Positions 35,060 to 44,260 of a stretch of DNA of 64,000 nt are shown here, piece after piece (the first letter of the stretch is position 1; each line of letters opens with the position of its first letter). The notes beneath the pieces are model-generated. The model ran no database searches. It saw only the letters and a list, made by a program, of their open reading frames with translations, and was not told the origin of the DNA. Both the position numbers and the translations under genes were made by a program. This stretch comes from Candidatus Zhuqueibacterota bacterium (GTDB lineage Bacteria > Zhuqueibacterota > Zhuqueibacteria > Oceanimicrobiales > Oceanimicrobiaceae): the NCBI GenBank assembly GCA_029261995.1, contig JAJDAF010000058.1, positions 171,546 to 235,545 on the forward strand, given 5' to 3'.

Positions 35060-36373
35060 TTATTGGTTAGTCTGCTCGAACCAGCGGTCGCGAATCAGGC
35101 TGTCGATAATGTCCTGGCCACGGTGGCCAAAAATCGGATGCGGTTGCTCGGAAAGCTGATCAGCCATGCGGATGGCAACTTTGGCCGGAGGCTCGCCGGT
35201 CGATCCCGATTGCTTCAGCACTTTGAGCGCAGTTTGATGCACAGAAAACTCCCAGTCTTTCGAAAGGTGTTTTTCGATAAATGGATCTTCCGCCACAAAT
35301 CCGTACTGTTCGTTGGCGCAATTGACAATGCCCATGCGGTTGGTGAGAAAATCCGGTACATAACAGATGCCGCGCTCATGTAGCAGAATGTCGTCGCGCT
35401 CCGCGTCTTCGAGTTGGTTGTTCGCTGCGCCACAGATGATTTTGGCCTTGATCTGTGGAATCGTCAGCGGATTCAATGTCGCGCCGGTTGCGCACGGCGC
35501 CACGATGTCACATTCCGCGGCCAGAATCGAGTTATCGCCGCGCTTGACCAGTTTTGCCTCAAGTTTGTCTGTTGCAAGGCGGGCCTGCAACTTCCGGATG
35601 AGATCCGCATCGATATCCGCCGCAATGATTTTCTCAACACCTTTTTCAAGCAGGAAGTCGATCAACGGACCACCAACATTGCCCGCGCCTTGCACGGCGA
35701 CCACTTTGCCCGCCAGGGTTTCGTTGGCCGTGTGGTGCAGCGCTGCTTCCATTCCGCAAACCACGCCTCTGGCGGTTGGAATGGATGGATTGCCACTGCC
35801 TCCCAAATCCCCCGGGATGCACGTGGTAAATCGGGTACGCGAGAAGATGTTTGCCATATCCTTGACATTTGTGCCCACGTCTTCGGCGGTGACATAACAA
35901 CCACGGGTGGCGGTCACAAGGTCGCCATAACTTTTGTAGAGTGCCTCCCGCACATCCGGGTCCGCGCGCTCGACGGCCGGGTTTTGTGCCATGACACCTT
36001 TGCCGCCGCCCCACCAGATGCCCGCCAGCGCGTTCTTGCGTGTCATGCCTTTGGCCAGGCGCAGGCCGTCACGGAGATAGTCTTCAACCGTATCATACTG
36101 CCAGTAGCGCACGCCGCCGGCCCCCTGACCGCGGACGGTTTTGTGGACGAAAGCGCCCTGCAGGGTTTCGTGCTGAGCGCTGATTTGCAGGAAAATGCCT
36201 TCATGACGCAAATAGTCACGCTTGTCGTTTTGAATGAAGTCGGCGATGGCTTGTAACTGAGTGTGAGATGCTCGGATTTGGCCTTGTTTGTCGGGGACGA
36301 AATGAAGTCGGTTGATGCCCTCCTGGCGCAGATAGGCAACAAACTCCTGTGGATGCATGGATAGCATGTTCAT
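35060..36373 (-). CDS. Glu/Leu/Phe/Val-type dehydrogenase
   Basis: The 437-residue protein has the glutamate dehydrogenase dimerisation domain with the catalytic Lys block NALAGIWWGGGKGVM and the NAD-binding fold VVAVQGAGNVGGPLIDFLLE. A later GAANNQLEDAERDDILLHER is typical of the Leu/Phe/Val branch as well as of GDH-like enzymes. It should oxidatively deaminate an amino acid (or reductively aminate the keto acid) with NAD(P). The substrate within the family is undecided. It is the first gene of the operon with NfeD and stomatin. Confidence 0.92.
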   Translation of the reverse strand: MNMLSMHPQEFVAYLRQEGINRLHFVPDKQGQIRASHTQLQAIADFIQNDKRDYLRHEGIFLQISAQHETLQGAFVHKTVRGQGAGGVRYWQYDTVEDYLRDGLRLAKGMTRKNALAGIWWGGGKGVMAQNPAVERADPDVREALYKSYGDLVTATRGCYVTAEDVGTNVKDMANIFSRTRFTTCIPGDLGGSGNPSIPTARGVVCGMEAALHHTANETLAGKVVAVQGAGNVGGPLIDFLLEKGVEKIIAADIDADLIRKLQARLATDKLEAKLVKRGDNSILAAECDIVAPCATGATLNPLTIPQIKAKIICGAANNQLEDAERDDILLHERGICYVPDFLTNRMGIVNCANEQYGFVAEDPFIEKHLSKDWEFSVHQTALKVLKQSGSTGEPPAKVAIRMADQLSEQPHPIFGHRGQDIIDSLIRDRWFEQTNQ

Positions 36374-36728
36374 TTGATTTCACTTTCTTTTCTGGTTCGG
36401 TATTGCCAATTGCATCCGAAGGTAATGTGCCGGGTGCAGAAATACAACCCCAATTCGAACTTCCTTGTCGGCTTTTAATCGACTCTGGGAGACACTCGTT
36501 ACGTCTGAGTCTTGTACACGCCGGAATGGATTCTATTCATGACACACAATATTTTTTTAGAGCAGTTTAGCTCTTGGCGGAGGCAAGTAAAATATCAGAG
36601 AATGAAGACATTGCCTGACGCTTCATGTCTGTCATTTCGGTGACTTTTGGAGCCGGAATCTCTGGCTACCGTAAGATTCCGGCTCAACACCCTGCTGGAA
36701 GCGAAGCCAACGCCATTTTCGGTCAGGA
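36374..36728. other. Intergenic region with strong hairpin
   Basis: No gene is supported in this stretch. It holds the perfect hairpin at 36650-36685, listed separately, and presumably the promoter of the dehydrogenase operon. Confidence 0.5.
36650..36685. terminator. Perfect 12-bp hairpin, possible terminator
   Basis: GAGCCGGAATCT (36650-36661) pairs exactly with AGATTCCGGCTC (36674-36685) around a 12-nt loop. It lies 44 bp past the stop of the minus-strand gene at 36729. No T-run follows on either strand, so it may instead stabilise the 3' end. Confidence 0.5.
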
Positions 36729-37688
36729 CTAGTTGAAGGCTGCCTTGCCGAATCCCGTGCTGAGCAGTTCCGCGTAATCGTCATGGCTCAGATCCGGACC
36801 CAGTACGAGAAATGGCATCGATTTCTGCACCTGTGTGCTGCCATCCGGCGCAACTAGCGCGACCTTAATCTCATACATTCCAGGTGCAAGCGCCCGCGTG
36901 TCGAGGCAGGCAACAATGTTGCAAGCAGCTTGCATTGTGGGAAGCCTGCGCAGCCGGCGTCGGACTATTCTTCCTCGCCTGTCAACCATGACGATGGCTA
37001 TTTGAGCGCCGGACTGTTGTGACGGTGTTGTCAGTTTATCCGGGTTGTAGACTTCTGCATAAACAAATAAGCTGTCTGTTTCCTGACCGATGACGCGGGC
37101 AATGTTGGGGTAGACTTCGTGACCGAACTTGACCATCGGTCCCGTTGCCTGAGTTCTGCAGATGGATTTCGCAAGGACCGGCGTGCTAATCGCGGCTGCC
37201 CGGGAGCTGTATTGCTGGATTTGGCGCTTCCGTTTCAAGATGAACTTCTGCGAGGTTTCCGGGTCAGCCAAGGTCAGAGCGAAATCGTAACTACCGGGTG
37301 CGAGCAGGCGGGCGAACCGGATACCCGCGGCCGGTCGCACGGCATCGATGTCCCAAAACGTCCGAACGGACAGCGTGTCAGAAAAGGCCCTGCTTTCGAG
37401 CGGGAGCCCGCGCTCGTCGGCAATGTTGAGCGTCGCGGTGTATGTTGCGACGAAACCGGAATCAGTGCGCACGAATTGCAGCCATTTGGTAGAGATGTGG
37501 CAGTAGACTTCAACAAACGTGCGTGAGCTGTCGCCGGAATCAAATGTCATGACATCGAAGGTTGAAACGTACTGCTCATCCGCGAGCCAGGATTGCTGGG
37601 CGTGAGAAGAGTCGTGAATCAGGAAACTGATGCAGAGAGCAGGAAGCAGGATTTTTGAGAGCCAGGCAAGTGCATGATTACGTTTCAT
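36729..37688 (-). CDS. Secreted GWxTD-like protein
   Basis: The 319-residue product has a signal peptide ending SHAQQ. The body resembles the beta-sandwich region of GWxTD-domain proteins known from Calditrichota and relatives: VEVYCHISTKWLQFVRTDSG, FVATYTATLNIADERG, SDTLSVRTFWDID, APGSYDFALTLADPETSQKF and DSLFVYAEVYNPDK. The C-terminal GWxTD module itself is absent, so this is a short member. The function of the family is unknown; lineage-typical distribution supports the taxonomic guess. Confidence 0.78.
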   Translation of the reverse strand: MKRNHALAWLSKILLPALCISFLIHDSSHAQQSWLADEQYVSTFDVMTFDSGDSSRTFVEVYCHISTKWLQFVRTDSGFVATYTATLNIADERGLPLESRAFSDTLSVRTFWDIDAVRPAAGIRFARLLAPGSYDFALTLADPETSQKFILKRKRQIQQYSSRAAAISTPVLAKSICRTQATGPMVKFGHEVYPNIARVIGQETDSLFVYAEVYNPDKLTTPSQQSGAQIAIVMVDRRGRIVRRRLRRLPTMQAACNIVACLDTRALAPGMYEIKVALVAPDGSTQVQKSMPFLVLGPDLSHDDYAELLSTGFGKAAFN

Positions 37689-37829
37689 CTCGCAACTCCT
37701 TTTGACAGGTGAATCAAATAAACGGGAGTCTCCCGGTTGCGAGATTTAACGCAGAATTCTGAGAAAATTATACCGGGCCGATAAGGTTGGAATAGGAGAT
37801 TATAAGTTCGGAAGCGAGTCCAGAATGCA

Positions 37830-38978
37830 CTACGGCGCCGAAGTCGCAACGGTAGCGTGGTGTCGGTAATTGGACGGTGTCATCCCCGCGTGTTTCTTGA
37901 ACGCCGCGTTGAACGATGAAATAGAGTTGAACCCGACCTCTAGTCCGATTTCGGCGAGATTTAGATTGTGATTCGCAGGATCGGCGATACGCCGTTTGGC
38001 CTCTGCGATGCGATGGTCGTTGATGAATTCAAAGAAGTTGAGTCCCAGCTTCTCATTGATAATCTGCGACAAGTGGTGACTTGACATGGCCAGGCGTGCT
38101 GCGAGTTGCTGCATGTTGATGTCGCTTTCGAGGTATGGCTTCTCATCGAGCATGACTGTTTGCAGCCTTGTCAGGTAGGTCTGCGCCAACTCCGGGGTGA
38201 GGGACGAGCGTTTGTATTTGCGCGCAGGGCTGCCGTTGGCACTGTCCACGCCTGATGTGGGCCCGGCAAAGACTTCGGGAAAGAGCAGAGCCATGTAGCC
38301 GATCACGAAGATGTCGAGCGAAATCAGCAGCCAGATGATCTTCTCCGCTGCGATCCCGGGCTTGACAAGATGCAGGATACAAGTCGCGAGCCAAATTGCA
38401 CTCACCGTAAAGAAAATATTTCGCAACCAGATACAGCCCCGGTGCTCGATAGAATGAATGGATTGATTCAGAGACTTGCCGTGCCGGTGCAGGATCCGGG
38501 CGGTCACCACAAGGTAGGGCAGGATTTGCAGGACGGTCATCCACAATACAAACTCACACATCGAGCATTGGCCGACACGCTGGTTTTGCACGTAGGCCAG
38601 CTTGTCCGCGGCAGACATGAAGTAGACCGGGGCGAAATAGATGGCGCACAGAAGCGACGGGATCAGGTGCAGAAGGAAGCGCCGGGGAATTGTAAAGCTG
38701 CTCTCCGTAAACGCTCTAACATACAAATAGAAGAGTGGCGCGAAAAGGAACATCAGCGGAGCCAGGAATTGCGCGAGGTGCGGGAAATTCGCTATATGTC
38801 CGGTTTGCCATAGCGCCTCCCAAAAGATGCTAAGCGCGAAGATGAGCAGGATTGTGCCAAATATCCGGTTGGCCGTCCGCTTTTCACGACGCAGACTGAA
38901 CATGATGATACTCAGAACCAGGCTGTGCGACGAGCCAATTAGCATCAGGATCGAAAGCCAGTCAAATGAGGGTACCAT
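37830..38978 (-). CDS. Membrane-bound AraC-family regulator
   Basis: The 382-residue protein starts at ATG 38978 (GGAG upstream). About residues 8-245 hold seven hydrophobic segments, including LAPLMFLFAPLFYLYVRAFT, which is typical of the 7TM-type sensors fused to AraC domains in Bacteroidota-like bacteria. The C-terminal AraC helix-turn-helix pair spans about 285-375 (MQQLAARLAMSSHHLSQIIN, then GLEVGFNSISSFNAAFKKHA, GMTPSNYR). It should bind DNA while anchored in the membrane. The neighbouring secreted GWxTD-like gene downstream is a possible target. Confidence 0.92.
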   Translation of the reverse strand: MVPSFDWLSILMLIGSSHSLVLSIIMFSLRREKRTANRIFGTILLIFALSIFWEALWQTGHIANFPHLAQFLAPLMFLFAPLFYLYVRAFTESSFTIPRRFLLHLIPSLLCAIYFAPVYFMSAADKLAYVQNQRVGQCSMCEFVLWMTVLQILPYLVVTARILHRHGKSLNQSIHSIEHRGCIWLRNIFFTVSAIWLATCILHLVKPGIAAEKIIWLLISLDIFVIGYMALLFPEVFAGPTSGVDSANGSPARKYKRSSLTPELAQTYLTRLQTVMLDEKPYLESDINMQQLAARLAMSSHHLSQIINEKLGLNFFEFINDHRIAEAKRRIADPANHNLNLAEIGLEVGFNSISSFNAAFKKHAGMTPSNYRHHATVATSAP

Positions 38979-39109
38979 GAGAATTACTCCACGTCGTGAC
39001 TACGAACGCCCCTGGTCGGGGCTTCCGAAAGGTGCTTTTTTGAAGATATCAATCAACGCAAACTATCTGACATGCGAGCCGAGCGTTCGCGATATAAGAC
39101 GCATTTGGT

Positions 39110-39616
39110 TCAGTCCAGGATTCCGCCATTTGTCATTTTTCCGAGGTTTACCGGGTAGCAGGCGCTAAACTGGATGTCTCGTGCCGAACTCATGCTTCGC
39201 CAGAGCAGATCGTGGCCCTTGAGCCCGCGCGCCTTTCTTACTTTCCGATGCCACAACTCAATCTCCTTTGCCGTGGCGGGCCTGCGCTCCCCAACCGTCC
39301 CGACAAGCCTGATGGCTGGACAACTGGCAAAGGAGCCGTTAAACAGCGACTTAAGCCAGAACCAGCGGCTGGTGTTTACTGCCATGACGCATACCCGGTT
39401 GTCGCGCGCGAGATTTTTCGGAAGCGTCACCGGGAATTTTTCCATGTAGAAACCAGCGGGTTTGTTGGTTCGCAGAATCAGTGAACCGATGGGGGAAAGA
39501 TGCGGCGAGCCATCTTCGTTGACCGAGGCCAGGGCAAAATGGAAACTGCTGCCAAGGGCCTGCCGAAACACGGAGCGTACCTCTTTCCAGGTATTGGAGT
39601 CAATTGTCTCAATCAT
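39110..39616 (-). CDS. Pyridoxamine 5'-phosphate oxidase-like flavin-binding protein
   Basis: The 168-residue protein has the split-barrel PPOX pattern: FHFALASVNEDGSPHLSPIG, then GFYMEKFPVTLPKNLARDN and VRLVGTVGERR-like LVGTVGERRPATAKEIELW. Such proteins bind FMN, F420 or heme and reduce small molecules. Its start overlaps the stop of the TetR gene by 8 nt, so it is co-expressed with that regulator and may act on the compound the regulator senses. Confidence 0.85.
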   Translation of the reverse strand: MIETIDSNTWKEVRSVFRQALGSSFHFALASVNEDGSPHLSPIGSLILRTNKPAGFYMEKFPVTLPKNLARDNRVCVMAVNTSRWFWLKSLFNGSFASCPAIRLVGTVGERRPATAKEIELWHRKVRKARGLKGHDLLWRSMSSARDIQFSACYPVNLGKMTNGGILD

Positions 39617-40169
39617 CTGTCTCCTTCGCAGAGAGCTTTTCGGTTAGCAACTCCAGAGTTTGATAGAGCGGTCGCACTTCATTGCCCTGAATCGGCGGAA
39701 GCATCTGCTGTGTGCCAATGTAAACGGCCATGATGATTTTCGCGATGTGCTCGGCACGACCGGCATCTCCACTTAGTTCTGACACCACTCCGCACAGATA
39801 ATCCAGCCGTGCCTCGTCCACGCGCTGCTGGAACTCACGGACCACCGGGTCGCGCAGGGCCCAGGCACGAATTGCGACCTCGAGGCCGCCGTTCTGCGCC
39901 TGGATGCAGAGGTCGGTGAGTCGTTTGATTTTGCCCCTGGCATCCTGTTCTGCGTCGGCCAGGTTTATGAGGTCCAGGGTCATCTTTTTTTCCCAGAAAT
40001 GCAGCAGTTGGTTCACATAATCTGAGCGACTCTTGAAGTGATGGTAGAATGAACCTTTCGTAATTCCCAACTTCCGGGTCAGGCTGTCAATGATAAGCCT
40101 GCCTGCACCCTCACGGATGAGCGTTTGAAACCCGGAATGAAACCATTCTTCTTTGGTCTTTCTGGCCAA
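39609..40169 (-). CDS. TetR-family transcriptional regulator
   Basis: The 186-residue protein has the TetR helix-turn-helix at about residues 10-55 (LIIDSLTRKLGITKGSFYHH, then FKSRSDYVNQLLHFW) and a helical C-terminal domain. It overlaps the PPOX gene. A perfect 9-bp inverted repeat at 40199-40217 lies 30 bp before its start and overlaps a likely -10 element, indicating autorepression of the two-gene operon. Confidence 0.94.
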   Translation of the reverse strand: MARKTKEEWFHSGFQTLIREGAGRLIIDSLTRKLGITKGSFYHHFKSRSDYVNQLLHFWEKKMTLDLINLADAEQDARGKIKRLTDLCIQAQNGGLEVAIRAWALRDPVVREFQQRVDEARLDYLCGVVSELSGDAGRAEHIAKIIMAVYIGTQQMLPPIQGNEVRPLYQTLELLTEKLSAKETDD

Positions 40170-40198
40170 TTTGCAGGACTCGATTTGAATATTCTAAT

Positions 40199-40217
40199 AT
40201 ACCATACGGTATGGTAT
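40199..40217. promoter_or_regulatory. TetR-type palindromic operator overlapping promoter
   Basis: ATACCATACGGTATGGTAT is a perfect inverted repeat of 9-bp arms around one G. On the minus strand TTGCAA (40239-40234) and TACCAT (40216-40211) stand 17 nt apart, so the -10 element would lie inside the operator. Confidence 0.8.
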
Positions 40218-40282
40218 GGAAGTATTGCCAAAGTTGCAAGAAGATTTATCGGATTTCGAATAAGGGAGGGCGACTCTGGTTG

Positions 40283-41893
40283 TTAATTAACGGGGCGTTG
40301 ACTGGGAGACTCCGACGACGCAGCACCTGAGGCTAACAATTTGCGGGCCTGGTCAATTTCAAGGCGGAGCTGTTCGTTTTCGAATTTGTAGGCGAGGTCG
40401 AAGGCCCGAGATGCTTTGTTTGATTCGCCCAGTTGGACATAGCATTTGCCGAGATAAAAGAGGGACCGCGGCTTGAGCCAGTCTTCACCGGCGGTGGCAG
40501 CCCCGAGGATACGTTCAAATCTGGCTATGGCCGACTTGTATGCGCCTTTGTCATAAAGAGACTTGGCAATATGAAAGTTGAGTTCTGGCATCTTCTCGCG
40601 GGTTAGCTTACCCGTGTCGGCCTTGGTCTTGGCCATCGCGTTTTGAAAGATGTCGATGATTTCGTCGAAGTTGTTGCCGTCTACCCTACGCTTTGAGCGC
40701 ACCAGAGGCGTTTTGATTCTCTCCTTAGCAATCTTGTGGGCGTGTTTGTGGTCGGACTTTTTGACCCGGCGGTAGTACTCGAGTGCGATGTCTCGTTTGC
40801 CGATCAGATCGTAACTTCGCCCAAGATTCAAATTCGCCAGGGCAAAGATCCACTGCACTTCACCGGTGGATTGCGTCGCGTGTTTGAGCGCGTCCTGATA
40901 GTATTTGATCGCCTGCGGCAACTCCCGCATGTTGTAGTAGACGTTGCCCAGCCGGAAAAAGGAACTGCTGACCAGCACTGGAAACCGCGGCGGCTGCGGA
41001 ATCTGATCGACCAATTGGTGCAGTGTTTGCGCGGCTTGCTCGTTCTTGCCGAGCTTCTGGTAGGCCTCGCCCAGCAGCATTGAGTAGCTGGCGTTTTCGG
41101 GGTACAGACGGGCAAGCTCTTCGAAAAACTGCCTGGATTTTTCATAGTCTTTCTCGACATACAAATGAATGCTACCCAGAAATAGTAGCGCTTCGGCCCG
41201 GGAGTATTTGCCATGCGCGGCCGCCAATTCCAGCTCTTCGAGGCCTTTCTGTCTGTCCGCTTCAAAGCCGAGCAGGAAAGTCACTGCTTTCGCAATCTTG
41301 GGGATGACATCCGTGTAGTAGTGGTAGAGCCCAAGTCCAAGATAGGCATCGTAGTAGGTCGAGTCCGCAGCGATAACTCGCTCGAGGTAGCCGATGCCGT
41401 CTTTTCCATACCAATACGCCCGCAGCCAGTTGCTTTGCCAACCGTGGTAGGCCGCCAGGTACATGTTGGCGGTTCCAAGATAGAAGAGAGCATCCAGCCT
41501 TTGTTCTTTGTTGCCCAGTTTGCTTTTCGAGCGCTCAATTGCAGTCGTCGCGAGCTTGACGAATTGTTTGGCGAAGACCTCGCTGTTCTCTTCAAGTTGG
41601 TGGCGGTAGTAGAAGTTGACAGCCTGAAGCAGATATCCCCTTGGATTGTCTGGCTTGAGCTTGATTAGCTCGTCAAATGTCTCGGTGGCGCGATCAAAGT
41701 GAAGGTTGTAGGCAAGTTTCATCCCTTGCTCTGTGAGCCGTTCATAATCTCGGTCTGAGGGCAGACTGAGTGCCGGGAAAAGGAGGATCAGCAAGAGATG
41801 CCGGAAAATATTTGTTCGGGCGAGGATGATACTACTTTCCTTCTCTGATGGTGATGACGGGGCAGGCAAATTCTTAACTGACAATATAGACAT
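40283..41893 (-). CDS. TPR-repeat protein, probably secreted or periplasmic
   Basis: The 536-residue protein has a hydrophobic N-terminal segment (residues 28-43) followed by TPR-type helical repeats through most of its length (for example FDRATETFDELIKLKPDNPR, SRQFFEELARLYPENASYSM, LPQAIKYYQDALKHATQ, GDWLKPRSLFYLGKCYVQLG-like EDWLKPRSLFYLGKCYVQLG). Such proteins serve as scaffolds. No enzyme domain was seen. It is divergent from the serine hydrolase gene. The start codon is not fixed by a clear ribosome site. Confidence 0.85.
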   Translation of the reverse strand: MSILSVKNLPAPSSPSEKESSIILARTNIFRHLLLILLFPALSLPSDRDYERLTEQGMKLAYNLHFDRATETFDELIKLKPDNPRGYLLQAVNFYYRHQLEENSEVFAKQFVKLATTAIERSKSKLGNKEQRLDALFYLGTANMYLAAYHGWQSNWLRAYWYGKDGIGYLERVIAADSTYYDAYLGLGLYHYYTDVIPKIAKAVTFLLGFEADRQKGLEELELAAAHGKYSRAEALLFLGSIHLYVEKDYEKSRQFFEELARLYPENASYSMLLGEAYQKLGKNEQAAQTLHQLVDQIPQPPRFPVLVSSSFFRLGNVYYNMRELPQAIKYYQDALKHATQSTGEVQWIFALANLNLGRSYDLIGKRDIALEYYRRVKKSDHKHAHKIAKERIKTPLVRSKRRVDGNNFDEIIDIFQNAMAKTKADTGKLTREKMPELNFHIAKSLYDKGAYKSAIARFERILGAATAGEDWLKPRSLFYLGKCYVQLGESNKASRAFDLAYKFENEQLRLEIDQARKLLASGAASSESPSQRPVN

Positions 41894-42208
41894 TGCCGGA
41901 CCGTTTTCAAATAGAAATCTGCTCCAATCCTGTCATCTGCAACAGTTTGGCGCAACGCTCATCTGCACGGACTGGATTGAAAATAGTACGCCGGGTTCGT
42001 CGGCAATTTCGGTTGCTTTATTGTAAGATTCTCTTAGATTTGGTGAGTCAAGTTTAGCAGTTGTTAACCGATTTGAATCTTAGTTGCTTTGCTGAAATAT
42101 TCGAGAATGATACTGCCTATGAAATTCACAGCGGGTCCGGTTTCGTCAGCGTTCCGAGTTCACAGCCCGACCGTCAGTCTGGAAGAATCCCGTTCGACAA
42201 ACAGCACG
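41894..42208. other. Divergent intergenic region
   Basis: About 315 bases separate the TPR gene (minus) and the serine hydrolase (plus). It is AT-rich near 42010-42070 and should hold both promoters, but no clear element pair was identified. The plus-strand frame is open from 42089 on. Confidence 0.4.
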
Positions 42209-43705
42209 ATGCGCGGATTAAAGAGGTCCCTCCTGAGTGACAAACGATGTTCCATTTCTGAGTTCAACCAGAGGCTTTCGGAGTTGTGCCGGCTGGCAAT
42301 CTTTCTCCTGCTTTTGGCGCCAGTGTTGTGTACGCCGCTTCAAGCGCAATCACCGGCACCCGCGCCCACTTTCCGTGATGCCATTATCGACAAGCTGCTT
42401 GATTTCAAAAAGCGCAACCGGTTGACCTCTCTGAGTTTTGCCATGTTCCAGGGCGATGCCGGTATTTCTGATTTCGCAGCCGGTTACGCGAACTCGTCTC
42501 GCAAAATCAAAGCCACGCCGGACCACATCTACACTATCGCTTCCGTGACGAAAGCAATCACTGCCATGACTTTGGTGGACCTCGTTCACCAGAATTATCT
42601 TTCGCTGTCTGACTCGGTGCACAGCATCATTCCAGGATTTCCCGCCAATGTCACGGTCCAGGATCTGTTAAATCACACCAGCGGATTTCACCGTGAAAAA
42701 GAGAATGAGAAGTTTCTGAAGAATTCAAACTACACGGATGTACTTAGCCACCTGCCGATCAAATTCAGGCTGAAGATTCATCGTTACGCCAACTTCAACT
42801 ATGCAGCGGCCGGTGCGGTGATTGAAAAGGTCATGAACCGCAAATTCAGCGATGTAGCTGGCGAGTACTACAAATCCGTCGCGGGCGAAGATTTGTATTA
42901 TGCAAATCGAAAAGATATTGCCCGCGATTCCAGGTTCGTCCGGAATTACGTTCGGAGAGGCCGCCGCTTGTACGGTCACGATCTTATTGATTTCGGCCTT
43001 TGGGAGCCGGCGGCGTTCGCGCAAACCACGGCTCGGGGTCTGGCGAAATTTTTGCGCTCCCACATGACGCCACAACTCATCGATTTTATCGAGTCACACG
43101 CCGTGACAATAAAAAGAAGAAAGACCCGTGATGGCGTTTCGGTGAGGGATAGCTATGCGTTGGGTTGGAGACTGCGATATGTCGGCGATGAGCTGCACTA
43201 CATCTATCATAACGGATTTTTGTACGGCGTGCTGAGCACACTTTACTATTTTCCGAAGAAGGATTTTGGTTTCGCGGCGCTTTCGAACATGAGCTACTAC
43301 CCGCGTCAAAGGGTTGCAATAGGTTCCCTCTACAGGTCCATCGAAACAATCGTAGACGATGAGTTTAGTGAGCGTATCGCCCGCTACACGGCCGAGAATG
43401 GCTATGTTGCGGGCGTGGTGTTTTTTGAGACCAACAACCGATATGGCGAGCTGAACCAGGGCCAACTGGACGAATTTGCCAAGGGGTTGATGCGGGACGG
43501 GCGCTATCGCGAGGCCGTGCATGTTTACAAGCTGGCAAATCATGTTTTTCCGCGTTCGCAAGAGATCTACGAGGCGCTGGCGAACGCCCATAAGAAGAAC
43601 GGCAATCCGAAGCTGGCCGCGGAAATCCTGATGAAGGGCAAGCAGCACACTTCCGCCGAAAGTCTCGTGATTCCGATGTTAAGCACGTTCGGAGCTCAAC
43701 AATAA
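42209..43705 (+). CDS. Serine hydrolase, beta-lactamase/DD-peptidase class C fold
   Basis: Counted from ATG 42209 (498 residues), a hydrophobic signal segment lies at about 27-47. The catalytic motifs of the family are present: SVTK (Ser112, Lys115), YAN within HRYANFNYAAAG, and HNG in YIYHNGFLYGV replacing KTG. The C-terminal 80 residues look like a TPR pair (GRYREAVHVYKLANHVFPRS; YEALANAHKKNGNPKLAAEI). This is the common esterase/D-aminopeptidase-like layout in this phylum group. The frame is open to 42089 and the true start is uncertain. The next gene follows after 14 nt. Confidence 0.88.
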   Translation: MRGLKRSLLSDKRCSISEFNQRLSELCRLAIFLLLLAPVLCTPLQAQSPAPAPTFRDAIIDKLLDFKKRNRLTSLSFAMFQGDAGISDFAAGYANSSRKIKATPDHIYTIASVTKAITAMTLVDLVHQNYLSLSDSVHSIIPGFPANVTVQDLLNHTSGFHREKENEKFLKNSNYTDVLSHLPIKFRLKIHRYANFNYAAAGAVIEKVMNRKFSDVAGEYYKSVAGEDLYYANRKDIARDSRFVRNYVRRGRRLYGHDLIDFGLWEPAAFAQTTARGLAKFLRSHMTPQLIDFIESHAVTIKRRKTRDGVSVRDSYALGWRLRYVGDELHYIYHNGFLYGVLSTLYYFPKKDFGFAALSNMSYYPRQRVAIGSLYRSIETIVDDEFSERIARYTAENGYVAGVVFFETNNRYGELNQGQLDEFAKGLMRDGRYREAVHVYKLANHVFPRSQEIYEALANAHKKNGNPKLAAEILMKGKQHTSAESLVIPMLSTFGAQQ

Positions 43706-43719
43706 ACGTTGCCTTCCCG

Positions 43720-44247
43720 ATGTCAACGATCCTGGATAGTCTGGCTGGCGGCGATAGAAAGTTTGTTGGCCGCGCCCGCGAAGTAGCAGGCTTGGTTGTG
43801 GAGAACGCGAGCCTGCTGGACGATTTGATTGCAGGCATTTGGCATGACGATGCAATCGTCCGCGCCCGTTCGGCCGTCGCTCTGAAATGGGTCGCGCTAC
43901 ATCTCCCGGATATTCTCCAACCCCACAAACGCAAATTGATTGATGACATGTCGCAAATCGATCAGTGGGAGGTTCGGGAGCAGTTTTGCATCTTGCTGCC
44001 ACACTTGCAGTTGACTTCTGATGACATCTCGAAAACGGTATCGATTTTCAAGGATTATCTGGGATACTATAGCAGCATCGTTCGCACATGCGCCATGCAG
44101 GCGTTAGTGGATTTGTGCGAGTTTGAACCCGCACGCAGATTGGAAGTTGCACCTCTCATCGAGGAATTGAGCGAGACCGGCACTGCCGCAATGCGGGCCC
44201 GAGGCCGCAAACTGCTCAAACATCTCGCGGACACCAAACGGACCTGA
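43720..44247 (+). CDS. HEAT-repeat-like hypothetical protein
   Basis: The 175-residue protein is all-helical with HEAT-like repeats (LIAGIWHDDAIVRARSAVAL, QWEVREQFCILLPHLQLTSD, VRTCAMQALVDLCEFEP, MRARGRKLLKHL). It lies 14 nt after the serine hydrolase and 13 nt before surE, so it is part of the same operon. No catalytic motif was seen; a protein-binding role is likely. Confidence 0.8.
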   Translation: MSTILDSLAGGDRKFVGRAREVAGLVVENASLLDDLIAGIWHDDAIVRARSAVALKWVALHLPDILQPHKRKLIDDMSQIDQWEVREQFCILLPHLQLTSDDISKTVSIFKDYLGYYSSIVRTCAMQALVDLCEFEPARRLEVAPLIEELSETGTAAMRARGRKLLKHLADTKRT

Positions 44248-44260
44248 AGGGATTTCAAAT

